Of a stretch of 20,897 nucleotides of DNA, positions 1-7,758 are shown piece by piece. The stretch covers positions 1-20,897 of the forward strand of contig CALJIH010000207.1 of NCBI GenBank assembly GCA_937974135.1, written 5' to 3'. Numbering within the stretch: position 1 is the stretch's first letter; each line of letters opens with the position of its first letter. The notes beneath the pieces were generated by a model that ran no database searches, was not told where the DNA came from, and saw nothing but the letters and a program-made list of their open reading frames with translations. The position numbers were made by a program, and so were the translations under genes. The stretch is from an uncultured Cocleimonas sp. (lineage in GTDB: Bacteria; Pseudomonadota; Gammaproteobacteria; Thiotrichales; Thiotrichaceae).

Positions 1-1
1 T

Positions 2-814
2 TTTTATGGCTCGATGCAAGCGATTCAGTCGAACAATCTCAAAGTCATTGAAATTCCTACGCACCCTGAAACGGGGATAAATCTACAAGCCTTAGAAATG
101 GCGCTAGAGCAATGGACGATTAAAGCGATTCAACTGATACCTACCTCGAATAACCCCTTGGGTTATATCATGCCAGATGAAAATAAACTGAAACTGTTAG
201 CGTTAGCAAAACGTTTTGATTTTGCCATTATCGAAGATGATATATTTGGTGATCTGGTTTATCAAAAGCCGCGCCCACGGACGATTAAATCGTACGACAC
301 AGAAGGTCGTGTTTTACTCTGTTCATCCTTCTCAAAAACTGTCGCACCGGGCTTGAGAGTCGGTTGGATAGCCGCTGGCAGTTACGGCAAACTAGTCACC
401 CATTTAAAATTCGTATCCTCTCTAGGTTCGACCACTTTGCCCCAACTCGCCTTAGCCGAATTTATCGAACAAGGTCATTACGATAAACACCTAAGAATTG
501 CCCGTAATCAATATCAAAGAGGCCGCGAGTGTATGATTAACTGGGTACAAAAATATTTCCCTGAAGGCACTAAAATGACTTATCCCCAAGGTGGTGTGGG
601 CCTTTGGATAGAACTACCCGGAGACGTTGATACCTTAGCACTCAATGAAATTTTAAAAGCCCATAAAATCGGTATTGCTACCGGGGCATTGTTCTCAGCT
701 GCGGGTAAATATAAAAACTGCCTGCGATTAAATTACGCAAAACCACCCACTGATAACATTGAAATGGCGGTTAAGGTGATTGGAGAACAAGCGAAGTTAT
801 TGATTGAAAAATAG
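2..814 (+). CDS. MocR/YdcR-type PLP-dependent regulator, aminotransferase domain (5' end missing)
   Basis: This is the C-terminal part of a fold-type I aminotransferase-like domain. The frame is open from base 2 (it reads FYGSMQAIQ), so the gene starts outside the window and the ATG at 14 is internal. Visible motifs are the asparagine-containing SNNPLGYIMP stretch, the EDDIFGDLVY segment with the PLP-binding aspartate, and SSFSKTVAPGLRVGW, whose lysine (codon 335-337) should form the Schiff base with PLP. PQGGVGLWIELP and CLRLNYAKP near the end fit the MocR group, in which a GntR-type winged helix precedes this domain. That helix would lie upstream and cannot be confirmed here. Family knowledge suggests a PLP- or amino-acid-responsive transcription factor, but a free-standing aminotransferase is possible. 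The gene converges on the rhomboid gene and is followed by a hairpin at 846-905. Confidence 0.85.
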   Translation, partial: FYGSMQAIQSNNLKVIEIPTHPETGINLQALEMALEQWTIKAIQLIPTSNNPLGYIMPDENKLKLLALAKRFDFAIIEDDIFGDLVYQKPRPRTIKSYDTEGRVLLCSSFSKTVAPGLRVGWIAAGSYGKLVTHLKFVSSLGSTTLPQLALAEFIEQGHYDKHLRIARNQYQRGRECMINWVQKYFPEGTKMTYPQGGVGLWIELPGDVDTLALNEILKAHKIGIATGALFSAAGKYKNCLRLNYAKPPTDNIEMAVKVIGEQAKLLIEK

Positions 815-841
815 GTTTAAAGAGCGGTGTGCTAGCTGTTG

Positions 842-871
842 AAGTGACACCCCCCTACATTTAGCCATTTA
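842..871 (+). repeat. Dispersed C6 repeat, copy 1
   Basis: The core GACACCCCCCTAC lies at 846-858. The downstream half is degenerate (ATTTAGCCATTTA in place of the TTTT-5N-TTTT pattern) and the usual AAAA before GAC is missing. Copy 2 lies in the opposite orientation 38 bases further on, so the two cores can pair. Confidence 0.75.
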
Positions 872-910
872 TTAAATTAAAAGCACGTAAAAGTTGGGGG
901 GTGTCTTTTT
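846..910 (+). terminator. Hairpin from inverted repeat pair, probable terminator between convergent genes
   Basis: GACACCCCCC at 846-855 is perfectly complementary to GGGGGGTGTC at 896-905, giving a 10-bp GC-rich stem with a 40-base loop, followed by five T at 906-910. It sits between the convergent MocR-type gene and the rhomboid gene. On the plus strand it has the layout of an intrinsic terminator, though the loop is long. The minus strand lacks a T run. Confidence 0.55.
879..910 (-). repeat. Dispersed C6 repeat, copy 2 (inverted)
   Basis: Read on the minus strand it has AAAAAGAC, a run of six C, AAC, TTTT, six bases, then TTTT. It is the only copy with A instead of a pyrimidine after the C run. 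Together with copy 1 it forms an inverted pair. Confidence 0.8.
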
Positions 911-925
911 AATATACTTGTATGC

Positions 926-1480
926 TTATCTATACTCTTCTTTTAAAGGCAAAAATATCCCAACAATGACCCCTGCAACAGCTCCTCCAAAATGCCCCGC
1001 CCAACTAACGCCCTCTTGAAAGCTCGCCAAGCTTAAAATTAAACCGCCATATAAAAACAAAGTAACAGCAGCGATTACAATAGTTTTGGTGGTCTTTTCG
1101 CGAATAGCTGTGGTAATGATGTATGTCCAATAAGCAAATACCAAACCTGATGCACCTACGACGATCGCTGAACTGAATATCCATGTGAATAATCCACTCA
1201 AGCCGATAAGTGCTGCGGTTGATTTAATAAATAGTCCTCGACCATAGGTGCGAACTAATACTCCTAAAATAAATAGCGGAAAGATATTGCTGAATAAATG
1301 CCCAAAGCCACCGTGTAAAAAGGGAGAGAGTGGGATGCCGAATAAACCTAAAATTGATCTTGGGTGAATACCAAAGCGGTTAAAATCGATGGGGATGATA
1401 AAATCAACTAGATATGCGCCCACCACAATTGCAGCTAACAAGAACGGTTCTTTAAAAAATTCTTTAAAATTATTGATCAT
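926..1480 (-). CDS. Rhomboid family intramembrane serine protease
   Basis: The 184-residue polytopic protein carries the rhomboid signature. GASG at residues 109-112 has catalytic Ser111, WAGHFGGAVAG near the end has catalytic His163, and HLFSN at 61-65 matches the conserved HxxxN of the second core helix that builds the oxyanion site. About six hydrophobic segments are visible, which fits the basic six-helix bacterial core without extra cytoplasmic domains. Rhomboids cleave transmembrane segments of other membrane proteins inside the inner membrane; the substrate cannot be read from the sequence. No clear Shine-Dalgarno sequence precedes the start at 1480. It follows the DUF3108 gene on the same strand after 166 bases that hold a hairpin and repeat copy 3, so it may be transcribed separately. 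Confidence 0.93.
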   Translation of the reverse strand: MINNFKEFFKEPFLLAAIVVGAYLVDFIIPIDFNRFGIHPRSILGLFGIPLSPFLHGGFGHLFSNIFPLFILGVLVRTYGRGLFIKSTAALIGLSGLFTWIFSSAIVVGASGLVFAYWTYIITTAIREKTTKTIVIAAVTLFLYGGLILSLASFQEGVSWAGHFGGAVAGVIVGIFLPLKEEYR

Positions 1481-1559
1481 CTATTAATTATAGATGTTAG
1501 GGAGTTATATGGGAATTAAACCCATAGTAACTACGCGTCAGACGTTAAAATTGATATAT

Positions 1560-1596
1560 CTTACAAAAACTCTGCTTATTTTTAGCAGATTGTAAG
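1560..1596 (-). terminator. Nested hairpin between DUF3108 gene and rhomboid gene
   Basis: An inner 6-bp stem (TCTGCT 1571-1576 with AGCAGA 1584-1589) has a 7-base loop. An outer 7-bp arm (CTTACAA 1560-1566 with TTGTAAG 1590-1596) encloses it. On the minus strand a short run of five T follows the inner stem, so it could be a weak terminator for the soxB/DUF3108 transcript. The function is inferred. Confidence 0.4.
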
Positions 1597-1600
1597 CTTA

Positions 1601-1631
1601 AAAACTACACCCCCCTACTTTTTGCCGTTTT
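1601..1631 (+). repeat. Dispersed C6 repeat, copy 3
   Basis: It reads AAAACTACACCCCCCTAC, then a T run, GCCG and TTTT. It differs from the consensus by T in place of G in GACAC. It lies just beyond the stop codon of the minus-strand DUF3108 gene. Confidence 0.8.
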
Positions 1632-1646
1632 CAAAATAGCTATCAA

Positions 1647-2408
1647 TTACAATTTTTGATAGTTTTTGATAACCGTCGTAATGACTTCGCCTTTTTCAGT
1701 ATGTTTTACTTTCACCGGTAGGTAATCAATTTTTTCTGCGAGCCAAAACACCGTTTCGCGTTTTTTCTTCTTTTTACCCTCTCTGATTACTTTCACTTTG
1801 ATAGCACTAAAGTTACCTGCAGGCGTTTGTATTTGTTCCATACCCATTTTTTGAAAGTTGTATTTCTTAATTTTGCCGCGTTCTACGACATGATATTGCA
1901 ACTGCGATTTATTTTGACCAATATCACGCGCCAGAACTAATTCCAATGATGCTCTGTCTTGCGTTCCATTGGGCATATTCACCTTATATGGCTTGTTCTT
2001 GTAACTACCTACAGCATCTCTACCATTGAATTGTGCTTTATCAATACGTGATTTTTTTCGTCTAGATTGATTAAATAAGTAATTCTTCGGAATTATCTGT
2101 AAGCCTGATAGTTGGCCATTGGTATTTTCTGTGATTTTAATACCCGTTAATAGAGCTGCCACACCTGTAGCTTGAGTATATTTTTGATATTCGTAATTAT
2201 TACCTGAGTATTTTAATGATGCATGCAAATTACCCAGTGTTAAACCACCTCTGGCGACAGAATAATCCGCTTTAAACGCATCGGGCAAGCCGTTAGGCTG
2301 GGCGATAATATGACTGCTTGTCATCAAAGCACAGGTCAAAAACAAACTGGTAAACGCCCTTTTAGCAATCTTGTTAAAAGTAAACCTGAACATCGTTATG
2401 TTAATCAT
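1647..2408 (-). CDS. DUF3108 domain periplasmic protein
   Basis: The 253-residue protein has an N-terminal signal segment (basic start, hydrophobic residues about 19-35, likely cleavage near the Ala-Gln at 36-37). The mature part begins with LPDAFKADYSVARGGLTLG, followed by a glycine-rich, strand-rich region with GTQDRASLELVLARD and a C-terminal RETVFWLAEKIDYLPVKVKH. This is the pattern I know from DUF3108 proteins, which are exported, beta-rich and of unknown biochemical role. The start at 2408 is preferred because a weak GAGTGG lies a few bases upstream; the next ATG (2393) has none. It is 73 bases downstream of soxB on the same strand, so co-transcription with soxB is likely, but nothing shows a role in sulfur oxidation. 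Confidence 0.8.
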   Translation of the reverse strand: MINITMFRFTFNKIAKRAFTSLFLTCALMTSSHIIAQPNGLPDAFKADYSVARGGLTLGNLHASLKYSGNNYEYQKYTQATGVAALLTGIKITENTNGQLSGLQIIPKNYLFNQSRRKKSRIDKAQFNGRDAVGSYKNKPYKVNMPNGTQDRASLELVLARDIGQNKSQLQYHVVERGKIKKYNFQKMGMEQIQTPAGNFSAIKVKVIREGKKKKKRETVFWLAEKIDYLPVKVKHTEKGEVITTVIKNYQKL

Positions 2409-2481
2409 AATGCCACTCTTTGGCTTTTATTATTGGTACGCATTGAGACTAACACGTTTATCAAAAGTTCATACTATCTGA

Positions 2482-4398
2482 TTAACCTGTTTCACCTTCG
2501 TAATCTGCTACACCTAAATTGTCAGCCACTCCAAGTAGCTTAGGGCGGTTTATTTTAGCAAGCTTAAGTACGTCATCAGAACCCTTAGTTTGTAAGATAT
2601 AGTCTCTTACAATATCCCATACTAAGCGGCCTTCAGGCGTTCTATTAACTGTTGCCCAACCAGCGAGCTTATAGTTTTTATCAGGCTGAATTTTTTCACC
2701 ATTATCCAAGCGTACATCGGTAATTCGTTGGTATATTTTTTTCGTTGGATCAATGGTGTAATCAAGTCCTCCAACACGCACCATGTCGCCCCCGGATTGC
2801 AGGTAAGGATCAGGATCAAATAAATTATCGGCTATTTGCTCCAAGGTATCGATAATATTTTTTCCGGAGATTTCGCTAGTGTAGGTTTCGGCATAGGTCA
2901 TAGATGTCTGTGACATAACATCTTCCATGGTTATCCAATCACCTTTTAAAGTTGTTGGTCCCCAGCGTACACCTGGCGAAAAAGCAATATCTGCTTTATA
3001 TTCATGGCGTAAAGCATTACAGATGACTTGATCCCAAGTACCCATAAAATTACCACGGCGATAAAGTGTACGATCGGCAATTGCTAATTTTTCGGTAAGA
3101 ATTTCATCGTAAGTTTTGCCTAAACGATCTTTATTAACTTTGAAATTTTCATTACGCGCTTCGACTATATTTTCGTCATATTTCTTACTGCGCATCTGCG
3201 ATAGGTACGCTTCCATTTCGGGATCTGCTTCCAACCAATTACTAAATACAGGCTTCATGGTGTAATGAAGATTCTTTTTGCCTTCACTAAAGTCAAAATC
3301 CATTACGCCGACAAATTTACCATTTGAGCCAGCGTTAGTAACTAAACAAGTATTACCATCTTTACTTTTAACTTCTAATGGTTGCGGGATACCATCATGG
3401 GTATGCCCTCCAAAAACAACATCAATACCGGGCACGTTTTCTGCCATTTTAATGTCAACATCCATGCCGTTATGCGAGAGCATCACCAGAGCATCTGGTT
3501 TTTCATCTTCATGAATCGATTTGACCAAATCAGCCATGTCATCTTCTCTTAGACCAAAGGACCAATCAGGAAAGAATTCTGGTGGATTTGCATTTGCTGT
3601 GCGTGGAAAGGCTTGACCCACAACGGCGATACGCTTATCGCCCACTTTTTTCATCACATAAGGCTGGAAGGCATAACCTTCGTCTTCATCATATAAGCCT
3701 CGACCGTCGTTATTCTCAACCAACTCAGCATAGGCATCATCCATCAAAGAGTCTTCTTTTACGCGCACGTTTTGACCAATAAAATCGCCTTTGAATAATG
3801 CAATATTGCTCAAAACTTCTGCTTCAGCATAAGTGAATTCCCAATGGCCAATCATGGCATCAACACCAAGAATATTCGAGGCTTCCACCATGTCTACACC
3901 ACGAGTCCATAGTGATGTCCCTGAGCCTTGCCATAGATCACCACCATCTAAGGTGATTGTATTCTCAATTCCCCCTGCTTCTTTTCGCAACATATCGACT
4001 AAGGTCTTGAGGTGTGAAAATCCACCCATTTTTCCATATTTTTTTGCCGCATTATAAAAATCTAGATAGGTATAGGCATGTGCTTCAGGGCCATCTAAAG
4101 GCAGCTCCATCTTTTCAAGTAAGCTTTTACCTACTAAATGTGGGGGCCTACCAAAGGCATCACCAATACCTAAATTGACATTAGGTTCGCGAAAATAAAC
4201 GGGCAATAACTGTCCGTGAGCATCAGTGGTATGAATAATGCGAACTTGGCCTTTTTTCGGAACAGAATAAAAACCTTCGGGCATTTTTGCTAACTTGTTT
4301 GAATCTGCTTGAACTTGACTGAGTAACCAAGGAACGCTGGCTGCGGTCGATCCTAGTGCAACTATTTTTAAAAAAGTACGCTTATCCATAGCGGGCAT
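2482..4398 (-). CDS. soxB: SoxB, thiosulfohydrolase of the Sox pathway
   Basis: SoxB is a periplasmic dimanganese enzyme that hydrolyses sulfate from the cysteine-S-thiosulfonate carried by SoxYZ. It belongs to the 5'-nucleotidase/metallophosphatase family. The 638-residue protein shows the metal-ligand motifs in order: DAH at 59-61, GGD at 152-154, GHWEF at 184-188 (the SoxB variant of GNHE), SHNG at 308-311 and GGHTHDG at 330-336. LLPVYFREPNVNLG after the first motif and SGGDMVRVGG at 535-544 separate SoxB from ordinary 5'-nucleotidases. The N terminus looks like a Tat signal (KRTFLKIVALG, cleavage near Ala31), but with KR in place of the twin arginine. TAGGAGAG upstream supports the start at 4398. 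No soxXYZACD gene is in the window. It is divergent from the HupE-like gene, with a 75-base shared promoter region. Confidence 0.95.
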   Translation of the reverse strand: MPAMDKRTFLKIVALGSTAASVPWLLSQVQADSNKLAKMPEGFYSVPKKGQVRIIHTTDAHGQLLPVYFREPNVNLGIGDAFGRPPHLVGKSLLEKMELPLDGPEAHAYTYLDFYNAAKKYGKMGGFSHLKTLVDMLRKEAGGIENTITLDGGDLWQGSGTSLWTRGVDMVEASNILGVDAMIGHWEFTYAEAEVLSNIALFKGDFIGQNVRVKEDSLMDDAYAELVENNDGRGLYDEDEGYAFQPYVMKKVGDKRIAVVGQAFPRTANANPPEFFPDWSFGLREDDMADLVKSIHEDEKPDALVMLSHNGMDVDIKMAENVPGIDVVFGGHTHDGIPQPLEVKSKDGNTCLVTNAGSNGKFVGVMDFDFSEGKKNLHYTMKPVFSNWLEADPEMEAYLSQMRSKKYDENIVEARNENFKVNKDRLGKTYDEILTEKLAIADRTLYRRGNFMGTWDQVICNALRHEYKADIAFSPGVRWGPTTLKGDWITMEDVMSQTSMTYAETYTSEISGKNIIDTLEQIADNLFDPDPYLQSGGDMVRVGGLDYTIDPTKKIYQRITDVRLDNGEKIQPDKNYKLAGWATVNRTPEGRLVWDIVRDYILQTKGSDDVLKLAKINRPKLLGVADNLGVADYEGETG

Positions 4399-4419
4399 TG
4401 TTCTCTCCTAAAAGCCATA

Positions 4420-4450
4420 TATTGAGTTTGATTTTAAGTATACTCAAATA
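4420..4450. promoter_or_regulatory. Dyad in the soxB / HupE-like divergent promoter region
   Basis: TTGAGT at 4422-4427 is mirrored by ACTCAA at 4442-4447, with the palindrome AGTATACT at 4437-4444 overlapping the right arm. TATACT resembles a -10 box on either strand, though I see no well-spaced -35 box. It is a candidate operator for one or both divergent genes; this is inference from position and symmetry. Confidence 0.35.
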
Positions 4451-4473
4451 TTCTAATTTCACTCTATCTCTGA

Positions 4474-5673
4474 ATGCTTATTTTTTGCGATCAAAAAAAA
4501 TTAATGCAATTACTAAAAGTCATATTATTCGTCTTGAGCTTTTTAGTCGCGACTCCGCATTATGCGGATGCTGTTAAACCAGCTTTAATAGAAATTAGTA
4601 TAAACCAATTAGGTGAAATTGATATTGAAGCCAGAGCGAGTATTGAGGCTCTATTAACAGGTATAAATAGCAAATATAAAGATACAAAAGAAGCACCTAA
4701 TGAGGCTGAATATGATGCGCTAAGGAAAATGCAAAGTGAGGATTTAGAACAAGAATTCTCAAAGTTTACCACTAAATTCTTAGAACAGATCAAACTCAAA
4801 GCTCACTCATCGAAAAAAGCTGCTGGGAAAAATCTAGAACTTTCAATTTTTGAGGTAAAAATTCCTGAACCAGGCTATACAAAAGTTCCTAGAATCAGCC
4901 TTATCAAGCTTAAAAGTTCTATTGAATTAAACCAGTCATATATCAGTTGGTATTACCCTGCAGCTTTTGGCGATAATGCTGTACGCTTGCAGCAAGTGAA
5001 CAAAGCGGACAAAAAATATCATTGGTCTGAATGGCAATGGTTACGTCAGAATCAGCCCAGTGACCCCTTCTCAATAACTGAAATAATCGCGAATAAACCG
5101 ATTCATAAAACCATTAGTGAATATCTGGTTTTAGGCTTTAAACATATACTGCCTAGAGGTTTGGATCATATTTTATTTATTCTTGGTTTATTCTTTTTTT
5201 CAACAGCTTTTAAACCCTTATTTTGGCAAATAACCATGTTTACTTTGGCTCACACCATTACCTTGGGTTTATCTATGAATGGAATAATTGACCTCCCTGC
5301 CTCAATTGTAGAACCATTGATTGCACTCTCTATTGTGTATATTGGTGTTGAGAATATTTTTTCAAAACAACTTAAAATGAGTCGATTATTGTTAGTTTTT
5401 GTATTTGGCTTAATACATGGTTTAGGATTTGCTTCTGTGCTTGCTGATTTTGGAATGCCAGCGAACTCATTTTTGCTAGCTTTAATCAGTTTTAATATTG
5501 GCGTTGAACTTGGACAGCTAGCGATTATTCTAGCTGCCTTCTTATTTATTGGCTTTTGGATTAAAAATAAGTCTTGGTATCGAACATCTATTTCTATACC
5601 TTGTTCGTTATTGATTTCAGTAATAGCGATTTATTGGTTTATTCAACGATTAGACTTGAATTATTTATCTTAA
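4474..5673 (+). CDS. HupE/UreJ-like membrane protein with large exported N-terminal domain
   Basis: The protein has a signal-like segment (residues about 11-33, MQLLKVILFVLSFLVATPHY), then a hydrophilic, probably periplasmic domain of about 180 residues, then a C-terminal membrane domain of some six to seven segments. The membrane part has the histidine-rich motifs of the HupE/UreJ_2 family: GFKHILPRGLDHILFI from residue 221, FTLAHT at 256-261, VEPLIALSIVYIGVENI, FGLIHGLGFAS from 311, and FNIGVELGQLA. Members of this family are proposed metal permeases, with nickel or cobalt suggested for HupE and UreJ; no urease or hydrogenase genes lie here, so the substrate is open. The start could be 4474 or Met11 at 4504, and neither has a clear ribosome binding site. 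It is divergent from soxB and upstream of trxA. Confidence 0.8.
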   Translation: MLIFCDQKKLMQLLKVILFVLSFLVATPHYADAVKPALIEISINQLGEIDIEARASIEALLTGINSKYKDTKEAPNEAEYDALRKMQSEDLEQEFSKFTTKFLEQIKLKAHSSKKAAGKNLELSIFEVKIPEPGYTKVPRISLIKLKSSIELNQSYISWYYPAAFGDNAVRLQQVNKADKKYHWSEWQWLRQNQPSDPFSITEIIANKPIHKTISEYLVLGFKHILPRGLDHILFILGLFFFSTAFKPLFWQITMFTLAHTITLGLSMNGIIDLPASIVEPLIALSIVYIGVENIFSKQLKMSRLLLVFVFGLIHGLGFASVLADFGMPANSFLLALISFNIGVELGQLAIILAAFLFIGFWIKNKSWYRTSISIPCSLLISVIAIYWFIQRLDLNYLS

Positions 5674-5737
5674 ACACAATAATCGAAGAGTAACCAAAGA
5701 TGCGCGCAAAATAACGAACTGCATCAATAAATTAAAT

Positions 5738-5741
5738 GGAG
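5738..5741 (+). promoter_or_regulatory. Ribosome binding site that sets the trxA start
   Basis: GGAG lies 9 bases before the GTG at 5751. It overlaps the in-frame ATG at 5736, so that ATG would have no site of its own. This argues for GTG as the true start. Confidence 0.65.
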
Positions 5742-5750
5742 AAACGTAAC

Positions 5751-6071
5751 GTGAGTATTTTAAACCTGAGTGATGATTCATTCGAAGAAGACGTATTAAA
5801 AAGTAGCACACCTGTTTTAGTAGATTACTGGGCTGAATGGTGTGGTCCTTGTAAATCAGTCGCTCCCATTCTTGAAGAAATAGCTTCTGAATATGATGGC
5901 AAAGTGACTATTGCCAAATTAAACATTGATGATAATGCTGGCACACCACCTAAATATGGTATTCGTGGCATTCCAACGTTGATGCTATTTAAAGATGGTG
6001 AAGTTGTGGATACTAAAGTGGGTGCTTTAAACAAGTCTCAGCTTACCGCGTTTTTAGATCAGAACGTTTAA
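5751..6071 (+). CDS. trxA: Thioredoxin
   Basis: Thioredoxin reduces protein disulfides in the cytoplasm and is recharged by thioredoxin reductase and NADPH. From the GTG at 5751 the protein has 106 residues, close to the 108 of the E. coli mature protein. WCGPCK places the redox cysteines at 31 and 34, Asp25 is the buried acid, and the cis-proline is Pro75 in GIPTL. Starting instead at the in-frame ATG at 5736 would add five residues (MEKRN) with no match to the family and would bury the Shine-Dalgarno sequence in the coding region. The gene precedes rho, an arrangement also found in E. coli. A hairpin terminator follows it, so rho need not depend on the trxA promoter. Confidence 0.96.
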   Translation: MSILNLSDDSFEEDVLKSSTPVLVDYWAEWCGPCKSVAPILEEIASEYDGKVTIAKLNIDDNAGTPPKYGIRGIPTLMLFKDGEVVDTKVGALNKSQLTAFLDQNV

Positions 6072-6388
6072 TAGATAACAAACGAAACCTTACACTGATA
6101 GTCCAGCTTATCGCCAAATGCTGGACTATTCTTTTATCTCGTGATACCTTTTGCATAGTTGTTCGCAACTAACTCCAAGTTTTGCCGTTTCAGGCATTGA
6201 TTTACAATCCAATTTAAAACTTAGTAGATAAATTATTTCAACATTTCTATTCATTAAATTCTTTTCTGTGAATCCACTTTGGTAAGTATTCCAACATTTT
6301 CTAATTTGAAACATTAAATTTCACTTACTACTACTGAAACACCCCATCACTTATTTTTTCAATATATGAAGCATCAAATAAAATAACT
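6072..6388 (+). other. Untranslated region between trxA and rho
   Basis: This 317-base gap holds the trxA terminator and then about 250 bases that are probably the rho promoter and leader. Two further hairpins are visible: TAGTTG-TTCG-CAACTA at 6156-6171 and TGCC/GGCA at 6183-6196. I see no convincing small upstream reading frame on the plus strand. In E. coli rho is autoregulated by Rho-dependent attenuation in its leader; a long leader here would fit that, but the sequence does not prove it. Confidence 0.5.
6099..6136 (+). terminator. Intrinsic terminator of trxA
   Basis: TAGTCCAGC at 6099-6107 pairs perfectly with GCTGGACTA at 6120-6128 over a 12-base loop, followed by TTCTTTTAT. The 9-bp stem and T-rich tail support an intrinsic terminator 28 bases after the trxA stop. 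Confidence 0.75.
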
Positions 6389-7645
6389 ATGAATTTAACC
6401 GAATTAAAACAGAAATCACCTCCAAGAATATTAGAAATAGCTAAAGAGAAAGGCGTCGACGGTATGTCGCGTGCGCGCAAGCAAGACGTAATTTTTGCCA
6501 TTTTAAAAGCAGTCGCCAAAGAAGGTGATGACATCTATGGCGATGGTGTTTTAGAAATTCTTCAAGATGGTTTTGGTTTCTTACGTTCACACGATAGTAA
6601 TTACGTCGCTGGAGCTGATGATATTTATGTTTCTCCAAGTCAGATAAGACGCTTTGGATTAAGAACTGGGGATACAGTTGCGGGAAAAATAAGAACACCA
6701 AAAGATAATGAGCGTTACTTCGCATTATTGAAAGTTGATACCATTAATACTGAGCCACCTGAAAACGCTCGGAATAAAATCTTATTTGAAAACCTGACAC
6801 CAATTCATCCTGATGGTCGAATCAGAATGGAACGCGGTAACGGTAGTACTGAAGATATAACCGCACGTGTTATCGATATCGTAGCTCCTGTTGGACATGG
6901 TCAACGTGGCTTAATTATCGCTCCGCCCAAAGCGGGTAAAACGATGATGCTACAAAACATCGCACAAAGTATTGCTACTAATCAGCCTGATGCACATTTG
7001 ATTGTATTACTCATTGACGAACGCCCTGAGGAAGTGACAGAAATGTCACGCATGGTTAAAGGTGAAGTGGTTTCTTCTACTTTTGATGAGCCTGCAACGC
7101 GTCATGTTCAAGTCGCTGAAATGGTTATCGAAAAAGCAAAACGTTTAGTAGAGCACAAAAAAGATGTCATTATTCTTCTTGATTCTATTACACGTCTTGC
7201 GCGAGCTTACAACACCGTCGTTCCTTCGTCAGGCAAGGTTTTGACAGGTGGTGTTGATGCCAATGCATTACATCGTCCTAAGCGCTTTTTTGGTGCGGCT
7301 CGTAATCTTGAAGAGGGCGGAAGTTTAACTATTTTAGCAACCGCTTTGATCGATACCGGTTCTAAAATGGACGAGGTTATCTACGAAGAATTTAAAGGTA
7401 CGGGTAACTCTGAATTACACCTAGATCGTAAAATCTCTGAAAAACGTGTTTACCCTGCTATTAATGTTAATCGTTCTGGTACGCGTCGTGAAGAACTACT
7501 CGTCGGTGAAGATGAACTACAAAGCTTGTGGATTTTGAGAAAATTCCTGCATCCAATGGAAGAAGTAGAAGCTATGGAATTCCTATTCGATAAGCTACAA
7601 AAGACTAAAACAAACGAAGAGTTTTTTAACAGCATGAAGAGTTAA
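6389..7645 (+). CDS. rho: Transcription termination factor Rho
   Basis: Rho is the hexameric RNA-dependent ATPase that terminates transcription. The 418-residue protein is collinear with E. coli Rho (419 residues). It begins with the helical N-terminal domain MNLTELKQKSPPRILEIAKE. The RNA-binding cold-shock-like domain follows, with YGDGVLEILQDGFGFLRS at about residues 50-67. The P-loop PPKAGKT has Lys184 and Thr185 at the same numbers as in E. coli. DERPEEVTEM, the Walker B LLDSITRL with Asp265, and the Q- and R-loop region SGKVLTGGVDANALHRPKRFFGAAR are all present. No insertion is seen in the RNA-binding domain. The start has only a weak ribosome binding site. A strong intrinsic terminator follows at 7664. 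Confidence 0.98.
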   Translation: MNLTELKQKSPPRILEIAKEKGVDGMSRARKQDVIFAILKAVAKEGDDIYGDGVLEILQDGFGFLRSHDSNYVAGADDIYVSPSQIRRFGLRTGDTVAGKIRTPKDNERYFALLKVDTINTEPPENARNKILFENLTPIHPDGRIRMERGNGSTEDITARVIDIVAPVGHGQRGLIIAPPKAGKTMMLQNIAQSIATNQPDAHLIVLLIDERPEEVTEMSRMVKGEVVSSTFDEPATRHVQVAEMVIEKAKRLVEHKKDVIILLDSITRLARAYNTVVPSSGKVLTGGVDANALHRPKRFFGAARNLEEGGSLTILATALIDTGSKMDEVIYEEFKGTGNSELHLDRKISEKRVYPAINVNRSGTRREELLVGEDELQSLWILRKFLHPMEEVEAMEFLFDKLQKTKTNEEFFNSMKS

Positions 7646-7663
7646 TAAACCTTTTGAACAAAT

Positions 7664-7693
7664 AAAGCCACTTATTATAAGTGGCTTTTTTTT
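7664..7693 (+). terminator. Intrinsic terminator of rho
   Basis: AAAGCCACTTA at 7664-7674 pairs with TAAGTGGCTTT at 7678-7688 over a 3-base loop, and the T run continues to 7693. This is a textbook intrinsic terminator 18 bases after the rho stop. Confidence 0.93.
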
Positions 7694-7758
7694 GGATCAT
7701 TGTATTTTTAGTGTAATTAACTACAATGAACATCTAGACAAGAATCAGAGGTAATCAT

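Noticed and set aside
2300..2408. A lipoprotein signal in the DUF3108 protein (FLTC)
   Set aside because: FLTC does not fit the lipobox consensus, and the hydrophobic segment continues past the cysteine to a normal Ala-type cleavage site.
3278..4057. Plus-strand open frames across soxB
   Set aside because: They are antisense shadows of a strongly conserved gene, with no matching family and no ribosome binding sites.
5736..5750. ATG at 5736 as the trxA start
   Set aside because: It overlaps the Shine-Dalgarno sequence of the GTG at 5751 and adds residues not found in thioredoxins.
6126..6314. Minus-strand open frame of 62 codons between trxA and rho
   Set aside because: No ribosome binding site, no recognisable family, and it overlaps the stem of the trxA terminator. 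It is more likely chance in an AT-rich leader.
6336..6360. GAAACACCCCATCACTTATTT as a degenerate repeat copy before rho
   Set aside because: It has only four C and an extra two bases before ACTT; too far from the consensus to count.
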